Part shown: positions 41,875 to 51,280 of the stretch, one piece after another | How positions within the stretch are numbered: the first letter of the stretch is position 1 | Layout: each line of letters starts with the position of its first letter | The notes under the pieces: generated by a model | The model's input: only the letters and a program-made list of their open reading frames with translations | Told to the model about the DNA's origin: nothing | Databases searched by the model: none | Assembly: GCF_019397265.1 (NCBI RefSeq) | Contig: NZ_CP068985.1 | Span: 2,646,501 to 2,710,500, forward strand | DNA: 64,000 nt | DNA from: Nonomuraea coxensis DSM 45129 | GTDB lineage: Bacteria; Actinomycetota; Actinomycetes; Streptosporangiales; Streptosporangiaceae | Direction: 5' to 3' | Position numbers and translations under genes: made by a program

Positions 41875-42936
41875 ATGGAGACGGCGGACATGTACATCAG
41901 CGGCGTCGGGTCGTACCTGCCCGGCACCGTGGACGTGGATCACGCGGTGGCGGCCGGCTGGTACCCGGCCGAGGAGGCCGAGCTGCACGGGATCGCCTCG
42001 GTCGCGGTGGCCGGCGACGTCCCCGCGCCGGAGATGGCGCTGCGCGCCGCCCGCACGGCGGTGGCGCGCAGCGGCCGCTCACCCACCGACCTGGACCTGC
42101 TCCTCTACACCTCCACCTGGCACCAGGGCCCGGAGGGCTGGCCGCCGCAGGCGTACGTGCAGCGCCACCTCGTCGGCGACGGCGTCCTGTCCACCCAGCT
42201 CAAGCAGGGCTGCAACGGCATGTTCGCGGCCCTGGAGCTGGCCGCGAGCTACCTGCGGGCCGAGCCGGGACGCCAGGCGGCGCTGCTGGTCGCCGCCGAC
42301 AACTACGGCACGCCGCTGGCCGACCGCTGGCGGATGCTGCCCGGCGCGATCGCCGGCGACGCGGGCAGCGCCCTCGTGCTCGACACCGAGCCGGGGTTCG
42401 CCCGGCTGGCCTCCGTGTGCTCGGTGTCGGTGTCGCAGGCCGAGGAGATGCACCGGTGCGCCGAACCGCTGTTCCCGCCCGGCGTCACCGAGGGCCGCGC
42501 GCTGGACTTCGCCGCGCACAACGACACCTTCCGCCGCCGCGCGGTCGCCGGCGGCGAAGGGACCATGGTCCTCGTCACCCTGGACGAGCGCATGGTCGAG
42601 GTGATCGACCGCGCCCTGGCGCAGGCGGGCGTCAAGGCGGCCGACGTGACCCGGCTGACCTGCATGAACACCTCGCAGGAGATCGCCGACCAGATCTGCG
42701 AGCACCGGCTGGGCATCCCGGCGTCCCGCTCGACCTGGGACTTCGGCCGGACCATCGGCCACTGCGGGGCGAGCGACCAGGTCCTCGCCCTGGAACACCT
42801 GGTCCGCGGCGGCGACCTCGGCCCCGGTGACCACCTGCTGATGTTCGCCTACGGCCCCGGCGTGACCATCTCGGCCGCCGTCGTGGAGATTCTGGAGTCG
42901 CCCGCGTGGACGCGGGCTCGGGGAGGGGACGCGTGA
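41875..42936 (+). CDS. KAS III-like protein, copy 2, catalytic His replaced by Asn
   Basis: Encodes 353 residues, clearly related to copy 1 (shared WHQGPEGW, GTPLADRWRM and FDFAAHN-type blocks). Cys 113 (KQGCNGMFAAL) and Asp 301 (IGHCGASDQV) are kept. The residue aligned with the catalytic His of copy 1 is Asn 265 (LTCMNTSQE). So it may need a different mechanism, act with copy 1 as a heteromer, or be a carrier-type partner. It overlaps the PKS start by GTGA. GGAGG precedes its ATG. Confidence 0.86.
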   Translation: METADMYISGVGSYLPGTVDVDHAVAAGWYPAEEAELHGIASVAVAGDVPAPEMALRAARTAVARSGRSPTDLDLLLYTSTWHQGPEGWPPQAYVQRHLVGDGVLSTQLKQGCNGMFAALELAASYLRAEPGRQAALLVAADNYGTPLADRWRMLPGAIAGDAGSALVLDTEPGFARLASVCSVSVSQAEEMHRCAEPLFPPGVTEGRALDFAAHNDTFRRRAVAGGEGTMVLVTLDERMVEVIDRALAQAGVKAADVTRLTCMNTSQEIADQICEHRLGIPASRSTWDFGRTIGHCGASDQVLALEHLVRGGDLGPGDHLLMFAYGPGVTISAAVVEILESPAWTRARGGDA

Positions 42937-45900
42937 CGGATCGACAGTTCGAGGCGATCGCGGTGGTCGGGATCGGCTGCCGGCTGCCCGGCGGCGCCGA
43001 CTCGGCGGAGCGGTACTGGGACCTGCTGTGCGAAGGACGGGACACGAGCGGGCCCGCCCCCGCCGACCGCTGGCGCTCCTACGCCGACCGCGGCCCGTCC
43101 TACGCGGCGGCGGCCCGCCGCGCGGTGCCGTACGGACACTTCCTCGACGGGGTGGCGGACTTCGACGCGGAGTTCTTCGGGCTCTCGCCGCGCGAGGCGG
43201 AGCTGATGGACCCGCAGCAGCGCCTGGTCATGGAGACCGCGTGGGAGGCCCTGGAGCACGCCGGCATCCCCGCCGGCGCGCTGGCCGGCACGGACGCGGG
43301 CGTGTACGTCGGCGTCTGCACCGGCGACTACGGTCACCGGCTCCTTGAGGACCTGCCCGACATCGAGGCGTGGACCGGGATCGGCTCCGCCACCTGCGCG
43401 GTCGCCAACCGGGTGTCGTACGCGCTGGACCTGCGCGGCCCCAGCATGGCCGTGGACACGGCATGCTCGGCGTCCCTGGTCGCCGTGCACCTGGCCGTGC
43501 AGGCGCTGCGGTCCGGGGAGACCGACCTGGCGCTCGCGGGCGGCGTCAACCTCATCCTGTCGCCCGGCGAGACGCTGACCCTGGACGCCGCGGGCACCCT
43601 CGCGCCGGACGGGCGGAGCAAGTCGTTCGACGCCGCCGCCGACGGCTACGGGCGGGGCGAGGGCGCCGCGGTCGTGGTGCTCAAGCGGCTGGGCGACGCC
43701 GTACGGGACGGGGACGTCGTCCTGGCGACCATCCTCGGCAGCGCCGTCAACCAGGACGGCCACACCGCCGGCATCATGGCGCCGTGCGGCGCGGCGCAGG
43801 AGCACGTCATGCGCCGCGCGCTGCGGCAGGCCGGCGTCGATCCCGGCACCGTCGGCTACGTCGAGGCGCACGGCACCGGCACCGCCGTCGGCGACCCCCT
43901 GGAGGCCGCCGCGCTGGCCGCCGTCTACGGTGCGGGACGGGAGCCCGAGCGGCCGTGCCTCATCGGCTCGGCCAAGTCCAACATCGGCCACCTGGAGGGC
44001 GCCGCCGGCGTCGCCGGGCTGGTCAAGGCCGTGCTCGCGGTGCACCGCGGCGAGATCCCGCCGAGCCGGCTGGACACCCCCACCCCGGCCGTCGACTGGG
44101 CCGCCGCCGGGCTGCGCGTCGCGGACCGGCCGGCGCCCTGGCCCGAGGCCGGTCACCCGCGCCGGGCCGCGGTCTCCGCCTTCGGCTACGGCGGCACCGT
44201 CGCCCACGTCGTCCTCGAACAGGGCCCGCCCGCCCCCGCCCCCACCGGGGGAGCCCCCGGAAGCCTGTTCCCGGTCTCCGCCGCGTCCCGGCCCGCCCTG
44301 CGCCAGGCCGCGGCCGACCTGGCCGCCGCCACCGGCGCGGCTGACGCGGCCGGCCGGGTGTCGATGGCGGAGCTCGGGCACACGCTCGCGCTGCGCAGGA
44401 CGCACCTGTCGCACCGGGCGGTGGTCGTCGCGGACAACGAGGCCGCGCTCGCCGCCGGGCTGCGCAACCTGGCCGCCGGCACCCCGCACGACGCCGTCGC
44501 CACGGGACGGCCCCTCGCCGACCCCGGCCCTGGACCGGTGTTCGTCTTCTCCGGGCACGGCTCGCAGTGGGCCGGGATGGGCAGGGACCTGCTGGCCGCC
44601 GAGCCGGCCTTCGCCGCCGTGATCGACGAGCTGGAGCCGGTGTTCGCCGAGGAGATCGGGTTCTCGCCGCGCGAGGCGCTGAGCGAGGGCGAGCTCACCG
44701 AGGTCGACCGCGTCCAGACCATGATCTTCGCGATGCAGGTCGGCCTGGTCGAGGTGTGGCGCCAGTACGGCGTCCGCCCGCACGCGGTGATCGGCCACTC
44801 CGTCGGCGAGATCGCCGCCGCGGTGACGGCCGGTGCGCTGAGCCGCCTCGACGGCGCCCGGCTGATCTGCCGCCGCTCCCGCCTGCTGCGCCGGGTCGCG
44901 GGGCGGGGCGCGATGGCGATGGCGCAGCTTCCGTTCGCCGAGGCGGAGCGGCGGCTCGCGGGCCGGCCCGGCGTGGTCGCCGCGATCGCGTCGTCGCCCG
45001 GGTCCACGGTCGTCTCCGGCGACCCCGACGCCGTCGCCGAGGTGCTGACCGGCTGGCTGGAGGAGGGCATCCCGGCCCGCCGGGTCGCCTCCGACGTCGC
45101 CTTCCACGGGCCGCAGATGGATCCGCTCATGCCGGACCTGGCCGCCGCCGCGGCCGGCCTGACGCCGCGCGCCCCCGGCCTCGCCGTCTACTCGACGGCG
45201 CTGGACGACCCGCGGGGGAGGCCCGGCTTCGACGGCGCGTACTGGGCGGCCAACCTGCGCCGGCCGGTGCGCCTCGCGGGCGCGGTCGCCGCCGCCGCGG
45301 CCGACGGCTACCGCGCGTTCGTCGAGATCTCCGCGCACCCGGTCGTCACGCACTCGGTGCTGGAGACGCTGGGCGACGGCGGGTACGAGGACGTCTTCGT
45401 GGGCGGGTCGCTGCGCCGCAACCGGCCCGGCCGGACCGCCCTGCTCACCGCCGTGGCCGCCGCGCACTGCGCCGGGCTCGACGTGGACTGGCGGCGGCTG
45501 CAGCCCTCGGGCGGGCCCGTCACGCTCCCGGCGTACCCGTGGCAGCGGCGTACGCACTGGCGTCCGCCGTCGCCGCCCGACACCGGCGGCCGGGGCCACG
45601 ACCCGGACACGCACACGCTGCTCGGCGACCACGTGGACCTCGCGGGGACGGACGTCCGGCTGTGGCGTACCGCCCTCGACGACCACACCCGGCCCTACCC
45701 CGGCAGCCACGCGATCGAGGGCGTGGAGATCGTGCCGGCCGCGGTCCTCACGGCGACGTTCCTCGCCGCCGCCGGCGCCGCGGAGCTCGGCGACGTCACG
45801 ATGTCCGCCCCGCTGCTGACCGCCGACCGCCGCGAGATCCAGGTCGTACGCCAGGGCGCCGAGCTGCGCCTGGCCGCCAGGCTCGCGGGCGAGCGGGACG

Positions 45901-46724
45901 CCGCCTGGCAGCTCATCGCCACGGCCGCCGTCCCCGCCGGGCCGGCGGCGGCGACCGAACCCCGCCCGCGGCCGCTCGCCCCCGCCGATCCCGGGCTGGT
46001 CGGCTCCCGGCTGGCCGCGGTCGGCGTACCGGACACCGGGTTCGACTGGAGCGTCGAGGAGCTGCTGCTCGGGGACGGCGCGGTGCGCGCCCGCGTCCGC
46101 TGCGGCCCGATCCCGCCCGGAGCCTCGCCGTGGACGCCCGTCCTGGACGCGGCCATGTCGGTCGCGCCGAGCGTGTTCCCTGGCGACCCGCTGCTGCGCA
46201 TGGTGACCCGGATCGACCGGCTGGTCACCTCGGGCGAGCCGCAGGGGCCGGTCACCATCGAGGTGCTGCTCGACCACGAGCACGCCGACACGGCACAGGT
46301 ACGGATCATCGACGAGGCCGGCACGGTCGTCGGCCGGCTGTCGGGCCTGCGCTACCCGGTGATCGACGCGCCGGCCCCCGGCGGGAGCGGCGGGCAGGGC
46401 GAGCGGCCCGCAGACTCGTTCGCCCACCTGGAGCCGGAGGAGCTGCGTACCTTCCTCGTGGAGGAGGTCGGCGCGCAGATCGCCAAGGAGATGCGGCTCG
46501 CCCCCGGCGACCTCGAACCGCACCGGCCGCTCATCGAGCAGGGGCTGGACTCGGTGATGACCGTGGTCGTCAGGAGGCGGCTGGAGCAGCGGTTCCGGTG
46601 CTCGCTGCCGGCGACGCTGCTGTGGGCGCAGCCGACCGTCGCCGCCGTCGCCGCCTACATCGCCGGCGTCCTGTCCGTCGGGGAACCGCCGAACGCCCCT
46701 GGGCACGGCGGGGGCGCGCGGTGA
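42933..46724 (+). CDS. Iterative type I PKS, orsellinic-acid-synthase architecture (KS-AT-DH-ACP)
   Basis: Encodes 1263 residues. KS: Cys 178 (SMAVDTACSASLVAVH), His in EAHGTGTAVGD and KSNIGHLEGAAG. AT: GHSVGE Ser about 623, and the VAFH motif in RRVASDVAFHGPQMD, which suggests malonyl-CoA. DH-type domain: HAIEGVEIVP (His about 926) with PVLDAAMSV downstream. ACP: Ser about 1207 in EQGLDSVMTVV. There is no ketoreductase segment. Length and order match AviM and CalO5, which make orsellinic acid from acetate plus three malonates. 6-MSA synthases would carry a KR. The GTG at 42933 with GGGAG upstream overlaps copy 2 of the KAS III pair. The starter unit and product are inferred. Confidence 0.9.
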   Translation: MTDRQFEAIAVVGIGCRLPGGADSAERYWDLLCEGRDTSGPAPADRWRSYADRGPSYAAAARRAVPYGHFLDGVADFDAEFFGLSPREAELMDPQQRLVMETAWEALEHAGIPAGALAGTDAGVYVGVCTGDYGHRLLEDLPDIEAWTGIGSATCAVANRVSYALDLRGPSMAVDTACSASLVAVHLAVQALRSGETDLALAGGVNLILSPGETLTLDAAGTLAPDGRSKSFDAAADGYGRGEGAAVVVLKRLGDAVRDGDVVLATILGSAVNQDGHTAGIMAPCGAAQEHVMRRALRQAGVDPGTVGYVEAHGTGTAVGDPLEAAALAAVYGAGREPERPCLIGSAKSNIGHLEGAAGVAGLVKAVLAVHRGEIPPSRLDTPTPAVDWAAAGLRVADRPAPWPEAGHPRRAAVSAFGYGGTVAHVVLEQGPPAPAPTGGAPGSLFPVSAASRPALRQAAADLAAATGAADAAGRVSMAELGHTLALRRTHLSHRAVVVADNEAALAAGLRNLAAGTPHDAVATGRPLADPGPGPVFVFSGHGSQWAGMGRDLLAAEPAFAAVIDELEPVFAEEIGFSPREALSEGELTEVDRVQTMIFAMQVGLVEVWRQYGVRPHAVIGHSVGEIAAAVTAGALSRLDGARLICRRSRLLRRVAGRGAMAMAQLPFAEAERRLAGRPGVVAAIASSPGSTVVSGDPDAVAEVLTGWLEEGIPARRVASDVAFHGPQMDPLMPDLAAAAAGLTPRAPGLAVYSTALDDPRGRPGFDGAYWAANLRRPVRLAGAVAAAAADGYRAFVEISAHPVVTHSVLETLGDGGYEDVFVGGSLRRNRPGRTALLTAVAAAHCAGLDVDWRRLQPSGGPVTLPAYPWQRRTHWRPPSPPDTGGRGHDPDTHTLLGDHVDLAGTDVRLWRTALDDHTRPYPGSHAIEGVEIVPAAVLTATFLAAAGAAELGDVTMSAPLLTADRREIQVVRQGAELRLAARLAGERDAAWQLIATAAVPAGPAAATEPRPRPLAPADPGLVGSRLAAVGVPDTGFDWSVEELLLGDGAVRARVRCGPIPPGASPWTPVLDAAMSVAPSVFPGDPLLRMVTRIDRLVTSGEPQGPVTIEVLLDHEHADTAQVRIIDEAGTVVGRLSGLRYPVIDAPAPGGSGGQGERPADSFAHLEPEELRTFLVEEVGAQIAKEMRLAPGDLEPHRPLIEQGLDSVMTVVVRRRLEQRFRCSLPATLLWAQPTVAAVAAYIAGVLSVGEPPNAPGHGGGAR

Positions 46725-47929
46725 GCGCCGACGCGACCGGTCCGGCGGCGGTGCCGGCGTTTCCGATGGCGCGGAGCTGTCCGCTGGCGCCGCCCGACGA
46801 GTACGCGCGGATGCGGGCCACCGCACCGGTCGTCCGGGCCGCGCTGCCCAACGGCGCGCCGGTCTGGGCGGTCACCCGCCACGCCGAGGCGCGGCAGCTC
46901 CTCAGCGACCCGCGGATCAGCTCGGCCACCGGCCGCCCCGAACGGCCGCGCGGGCCCGACGACGACCGCCCCGACGACGGTTTCTTCGTGGACCTGGACC
47001 CGCCGGAGCACACCCGGTTCCGGCGGGTGCTGATCCCGGAGCTCGGCGTCCGCCCGATGAACGCCCTGCGCCCGGCCGTCCAGCGGATCGCCGACGCGGC
47101 GATCGACGACCTGCTGGCGGCCGGGCCGCCCGCCGACCTCGTCGCCGGGTACGCGCGCCGGGTGCCCGCGCGGGTCCTCTGCGAGGTGTTCGGCGTCCCG
47201 CCCGCCGACCAGGGCTTCCTGGAGTCGCGGCTGCGGATGTTGTCGGTGACGAGCATGGATCCGAGCGTGGCCGCCGAGGCGTCCAGGGACGTCCGCGGCT
47301 ACCTGCGCGAGCTGATCCGCGACGCGGAGCGCGAGCCGCGTCACGGCGTCATCAGGCGGCTGGCCGCCCGGCACCTGCCCACCGGCGAGCTGACCGCCGA
47401 CGAGCTGGTCAACATGGGGTTCCTCATGCTGCTCGCCGGCTACGACTCGCCGGCGAACACGATCTCCCTGGGCGTGCTCACGCTGCTGCGGCATCCGGCG
47501 CAGCTCGCCGCGCTGCGCGCCGACCCGGGCCTGCTGCCGGGCGCGGTCGAGGAGCTGCTGCGCTTCCACTCGGTGCAGGACTGGGTCAGCTTCGACCGGG
47601 TCGCGACCGCCGACCTGGAGGTGGGCGCGGCGCGGATCCGGGCGGGCGACCGGCTGACGGTGCTGGCGGCCTCCGCGAACCGGGACGAGCGGGCCTTCGA
47701 GCGCCCCGACACGTTCGACATCCGCCGCTCCGCCCACCACCACCTCGCCTTCGGCCACGGGGTGCACCAGTGCGTCGGCGCCAACCTGGCCCGCGCCGAG
47801 CTGCGGGTCGCCGTCGGCACGCTGGTGACCCGGCTGCCGGAGCTGCGGCTGGCGGTCGCGTTCGAGGAGGTGCCCTTCGCCCACGACGCGCCGTTCTTCG
47901 GGCCGCACGCGGTGCCGGTCACCTGGTAG
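46721..47929 (+). CDS. Cytochrome P450 (cluster P450-2)
   Basis: Encodes 402 residues. Heme-binding HLAFGHGVHQCVGANLAR is present, with EELLRFHSVQ in the K-helix region. The I-helix reads MLLAGYDSPANTISL: the acid is present as Asp, but the alcohol pair is Ser-Pro rather than Thr-Thr. The GTG overlaps the PKS stop (GTGA), so it is co-translated with the PKS and probably oxidises its product or the conjugate. It ends the core plus-strand operon; the next gene converges after 10 bp. Confidence 0.92.
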   Translation: MSADATGPAAVPAFPMARSCPLAPPDEYARMRATAPVVRAALPNGAPVWAVTRHAEARQLLSDPRISSATGRPERPRGPDDDRPDDGFFVDLDPPEHTRFRRVLIPELGVRPMNALRPAVQRIADAAIDDLLAAGPPADLVAGYARRVPARVLCEVFGVPPADQGFLESRLRMLSVTSMDPSVAAEASRDVRGYLRELIRDAEREPRHGVIRRLAARHLPTGELTADELVNMGFLMLLAGYDSPANTISLGVLTLLRHPAQLAALRADPGLLPGAVEELLRFHSVQDWVSFDRVATADLEVGAARIRAGDRLTVLAASANRDERAFERPDTFDIRRSAHHHLAFGHGVHQCVGANLARAELRVAVGTLVTRLPELRLAVAFEEVPFAHDAPFFGPHAVPVTW

Positions 47930-47939
47930 CGCCGGAGGG

Positions 47940-48947
47940 TCAGGCGCCGGAGAGGTAGGCGTCCTCGGCCGCGTACGGGAACCAGACGTCGGGGCCGTGC
48001 CGGCGGACCAGGTCGGGGAAGACGTCCTGCCAGCCGCCGCCGGCGGCCTCGGCCGCGCGCACGGCGGGGACGGCCCACTCGACGTCCTGGCGCAGCGCCT
48101 CGTCGTAGGAGACGGCGGGGGAGTAGCCGAGCTCGGCGGCGGCCCGCCGGGTGTCGAACACGATCGGCTCCTGGACGTTCCACGGATGGAAGCCCAGGCC
48201 GTCGGGGCGCGACGGGCCGGGGAAGGTGACGATCTCCGCCTCGTGGCCCATGACGGCGAAGGTCCTGGCGGCGATCTCGGCGACGGTCAGCGGGTCGTCG
48301 GCGATGTTGAGCACCCGGGCCGCGGGCCGCAGGGCGCACAGGTGGATCAGCTCGGCGACGTTCGCGACCGCCGTCGTGGGGAACCGGCTCCGGCCGTCCT
48401 GGGCGATCACGACGTGCGGCCGCTTGTCCAGCGCCCGCTTGATGAACCACCAGTGATCCAGCGATGTGCCGTGGGGGCCGTGCAGCACGCCGGTGCGCAG
48501 GACGCTGGCCGGCAGGCCGGGCGTCGCCAGCAGGAGGCGCTCCAGCGCCGCCTTGCCCGCCGGGTAGTCGTGGGCCTCACGCTCGACCGTCGGCCACGTC
48601 TCCGGGATCGGCACCGGCAGGCCGGGAGCCTGGTAGACCGCCCCCGACGAGATGACGACCAGGGAGCCGACCCGGCCCGCCAGCCGGGCGAGCTGCGTGC
48701 CGTGGTAGGGGGTGAACGCGACCGTGTCCACGACCAGGTCGTGGCCGTCGAGGGCGGCGAGCAGCGCCTCGGTGTCGGCCCGGTCGATCTGGACCGACCG
48801 CGCTCCCGGCGGCGCGGCGGCGTCGGGGCGGAGCCGGCGCTGCCCGAGGGTGACGGCGTAGCCGGCCGCGGCGAGCCGGGCGGCGGTGGCCCGGCCGATC
48901 TGGCCGGTGCCGCCGATGACGAAGGCGCTTCGGTCGTGAACCGTCAC
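47940..48947 (-). CDS. NAD-dependent epimerase/reductase (atypical SDR)
   Basis: Encodes 335 residues. FVIGGTGQIGRATAARLAAAGY is the nucleotide-binding motif (GGTGxxG) and YPAGK carries Tyr/Lys. VVISSGAVYQAPG and SVLRTGVLHGPHG fit extended or atypical SDRs. It follows the TetR gene by 9 bp, so it is in that regulator's operon. It may act on a sugar nucleotide, or on a keto group of the cluster product. Uncertain. Confidence 0.82.
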   Translation of the reverse strand: MTVHDRSAFVIGGTGQIGRATAARLAAAGYAVTLGQRRLRPDAAAPPGARSVQIDRADTEALLAALDGHDLVVDTVAFTPYHGTQLARLAGRVGSLVVISSGAVYQAPGLPVPIPETWPTVEREAHDYPAGKAALERLLLATPGLPASVLRTGVLHGPHGTSLDHWWFIKRALDKRPHVVIAQDGRSRFPTTAVANVAELIHLCALRPAARVLNIADDPLTVAEIAARTFAVMGHEAEIVTFPGPSRPDGLGFHPWNVQEPIVFDTRRAAAELGYSPAVSYDEALRQDVEWAVPAVRAAEAAGGGWQDVFPDLVRRHGPDVWFPYAAEDAYLSGA

Positions 48948-48956
48948 CGGTTGATC

Positions 48957-49658
48957 TTAACCTGACGCGGCCCGGCGGTCCTCGCCCTCCTCCTCGTCGG
49001 CGCCCGCCATCGGCACGGAGAGGCGGCGGGCGATCCGCCGCATCTGCTCGGTGTAGTGGGCCACGAACTCGGGGGACTGCGCGTCGGCGCCGCAGATGGC
49101 GTTGGCCATGTGGGGCAGCAGGACCGGCGCGACGCCGGCGCCGATCATGGCGAGCAGCACGACGGCCGGGTCGAGGTCGTCGGCCAGCTCGCCGCGCTCC
49201 TGCCGCTGCCGCAGCTCGGCGACGTCGCGCGCGGCCTGCTCGCGCCGGCCCTCCCAGTCGGGGTCGTGCTCGGGGCCCTCGTAGTGCAGGCCCTCCCAGG
49301 CGAGGATGCGGGTGGCGACCGCGTCGCCGGCTCCTTGCCCGACGTATTCGGCGATGACGTCGGGCAGCGACCGCGTCTCGCTCTGGAAGGCGACCTTCTG
49401 CTCCCGCCAGCGCTCGCCGATCGCCCGCAGGAGACCGTCCCGCCCGCCGAAGTAGTAGGAGATGAGCTGTTTGTTGACGCCGGCCCGCGCGGCGATGGCG
49501 GCGACCCGCACCTGCGCCGGCCCCATCGCGGAGACCTCGACGATCGCCGCCTCCAGGATGCGGGCCTTGGTGCGCTGCGCGTCCCGCTGCCGCTCCTGCG
49601 GCTGAGGCGAACGCCGAGTCCGTCGAGGTGTGTCAGAGGAACCGGGTGCGGTCGACAT
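48957..49658 (-). CDS. TetR-family transcriptional regulator
   Basis: Encodes 233 residues. The N-terminal HTH is ARILEAAIVEVSAMGPAQVRVAAIAARAGVNKQLISYYFGGRDGLLRAIGERW, with Arg/Lys-rich flanks before it. The C-terminal helical ligand domain ends in an acidic tail. It is divergent from an MFS exporter, the usual repressor-transporter arrangement. The ligand is probably the exported product or an intermediate. Confidence 0.92.
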   Translation of the reverse strand: MSTAPGSSDTPRRTRRSPQPQERQRDAQRTKARILEAAIVEVSAMGPAQVRVAAIAARAGVNKQLISYYFGGRDGLLRAIGERWREQKVAFQSETRSLPDVIAEYVGQGAGDAVATRILAWEGLHYEGPEHDPDWEGRREQAARDVAELRQRQERGELADDLDPAVVLLAMIGAGVAPVLLPHMANAICGADAQSPEFVAHYTEQMRRIARRLSVPMAGADEEEGEDRRAASG

Positions 49659-49704
49659 GGATCCAGCCTAGCGACCGGCCGGAAACACGGGAATTATCTT
49701 TTGG

Positions 49705-49732
49705 TTGACAGATTCATCCCATCGGTGATTCT
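49705..49732 (+). promoter_or_regulatory. Candidate promoter of the MFS exporter
   Basis: TTGACA (49705-49710) and GATTCT (49727-49732) with 16-bp spacing lie in the 111-bp TetR/MFS gap. The consensus -35 is clear; the -10 is weak. TetR-type operators would be expected over this stretch, but no clean palindrome is visible. Confidence 0.5.
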
Positions 49733-49769
49733 CTCGGAGGGAGCCACGAATCCCCCCTGGAGCGTTCAG

Positions 49770-51212
49770 ATGCACGAAAACACCGGAGCGGTGAGCCTCC
49801 ACCCCCAACGGTGGCCCGCCCTCGTCATGATCCTCATCGCGGTCTTCATGGACCTGCTCGACGCGACGGTCGTCCTCATCGCGCTGCCCTCCCTCCAGCA
49901 CGACCTCGGCGCGAGCGAGACCGTGCTGGAATGGACCGCGGCCGGCTACACCCTCGCCTTCGCCACGCTGCTGATCACCGGCGGCCGGCTCGGCGACCGC
50001 TTCGGCCGCAAGCGCGTCCTCCTGACCGGCCTCGTCGTCTTCATCGTCGCGTCGGTCGCGGCGGGCGCCTCGGTGTCCCCGGCCATGCTGGTCGTCTCCC
50101 GCCTCGTGCAGGGAGCCGCGGCGGCGCTGATGATCCCGCAGGTCCTGCCCTTCATCCAGACGGAGTTCTCCGACGAGGAACGGCCCAAGGCCATCGGCGT
50201 GTTCGGCATGACCTTCGCCGTCGGCGGCGTCAGCGGGCCGCTGCTCGGCGGCCTGCTGCTCAACGCCGACCTCTTCGGCTGGGGCTGGCGGACGATCTTC
50301 TTCATCAACGTGCCGTTCGGGCTCGTCTGCCTGGCCGGCGTGGCCGCCCTGGCGCGCGAGTCCCAGACCGAGGCCGCGCGGAAGTTCGACGTCCTCGGCC
50401 TGCTCATCGCCACCGTCGCCATCGCCGCGCTGTTCTACCCGCTGATCGAGGGGCAGGCGCTGGGCTGGCCCGTGTGGATCCTCGCCCTGCCGGTCGCCGC
50501 GATCCTGGTCTTCGCGGTGTTCCTCTGGAGGGAACGCGCGGCCGTCGGACGCGGCGCGGACCCCCTGATCAACCCCGCGCTGTTCCGCAGCCGCGCGGTC
50601 AGCGGCGGACTCGCCGTCGCGGTGTTCTTCTTCTGCGGCCCGGCCTACGGGTTCGTCATGACCATCTTCCTCCAGGACTTCGCCGGCTGGACCCCGCTGC
50701 GCACCGCGCTGACCCTGCTCGCCTTCGCCGTCGGCGTCGTCTTCGGCTCCGGCGCCGCCACCCAGCTCGCGCCCAAGCTCGGCCGCCGCGTCGTCATCGT
50801 CGGACCCCTGGTCATGGCGGCCGGCATCGGGATGGTGGCCGGCGCGGTCCGGCTCGGCGGCACCGAGGTGGGACAGTGGCAGCTCATCCCGGGGCTCTTC
50901 GTCGCGGGACTCGGCATGGCCGCCGTCGCCACGACGCTGATCACCGTCGTGCTGGCGCACGTCCACTGGACCGACGCCGGAGCCGCGTCGGGCGTCATCA
51001 ACACCACGATCCAGATCGGCACCGCGCTGGGGATCGCCGTCATCGGCACCGTCTTCTTCTCGCTGCTGGACTCCGGCCCGCCCGCCGACGCGGCGATCAT
51101 CGCCCTGGTCTGCGTGGCCGCGCTGCTGCTCGTGTCGGCGGCGCTCGGATTCCTGCTGCCGCCCCAGCAGCGGAACGCCGTGACGCGGGAGCAGGCCCAG
51201 CCCAGCACCTGA
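49770..51212 (+). CDS. MFS transporter, DHA2-type (14 TMS) exporter
   Basis: Encodes 480 residues. The first helix is PALVMILIAVFMDLLDATVV, with the motif D1-like region LDATVVLIALPSLQ. GGRLGDRFGRKRVLL is motif A and FAVGGVSGPLLGGLL is motif C of drug/H+ antiporters. About 14 membrane segments are visible. It likely exports the cluster product and gives self-resistance, under control of the divergent TetR protein. ATG follows CTGGAG. A strong bidirectional-type terminator lies after the stop. Confidence 0.93.
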   Translation: MHENTGAVSLHPQRWPALVMILIAVFMDLLDATVVLIALPSLQHDLGASETVLEWTAAGYTLAFATLLITGGRLGDRFGRKRVLLTGLVVFIVASVAAGASVSPAMLVVSRLVQGAAAALMIPQVLPFIQTEFSDEERPKAIGVFGMTFAVGGVSGPLLGGLLLNADLFGWGWRTIFFINVPFGLVCLAGVAALARESQTEAARKFDVLGLLIATVAIAALFYPLIEGQALGWPVWILALPVAAILVFAVFLWRERAAVGRGADPLINPALFRSRAVSGGLAVAVFFFCGPAYGFVMTIFLQDFAGWTPLRTALTLLAFAVGVVFGSGAATQLAPKLGRRVVIVGPLVMAAGIGMVAGAVRLGGTEVGQWQLIPGLFVAGLGMAAVATTLITVVLAHVHWTDAGAASGVINTTIQIGTALGIAVIGTVFFSLLDSGPPADAAIIALVCVAALLLVSAALGFLLPPQQRNAVTREQAQPST

Positions 51213-51227
51213 CCCGCCCCTCACCGG

Positions 51228-51258
51228 CGAAGGGCCGCGACCTTCTCGCGGCCCTTCG
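51228..51258. terminator. Strong stem-loop between convergent MFS and O-methyltransferase genes
   Basis: CGAAGGGCCGCGA pairs perfectly with TCGCGGCCCTTCG: 13 bp with a 5-nt loop. Its position between two convergent genes suggests it terminates both. Confidence 0.78.
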
Positions 51259-51280
51259 TGCTGCGCGGGGGCGGCCCGGC

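Noticed and set aside
42849..46826. A 1325-codon open frame antisense to the type I PKS, and similar long antisense frames over most genes
   Set aside because: These are by-products of the GC-rich third positions. They have no domains, no RBS, and Arg/Gly/Ala/Pro-dominated composition.
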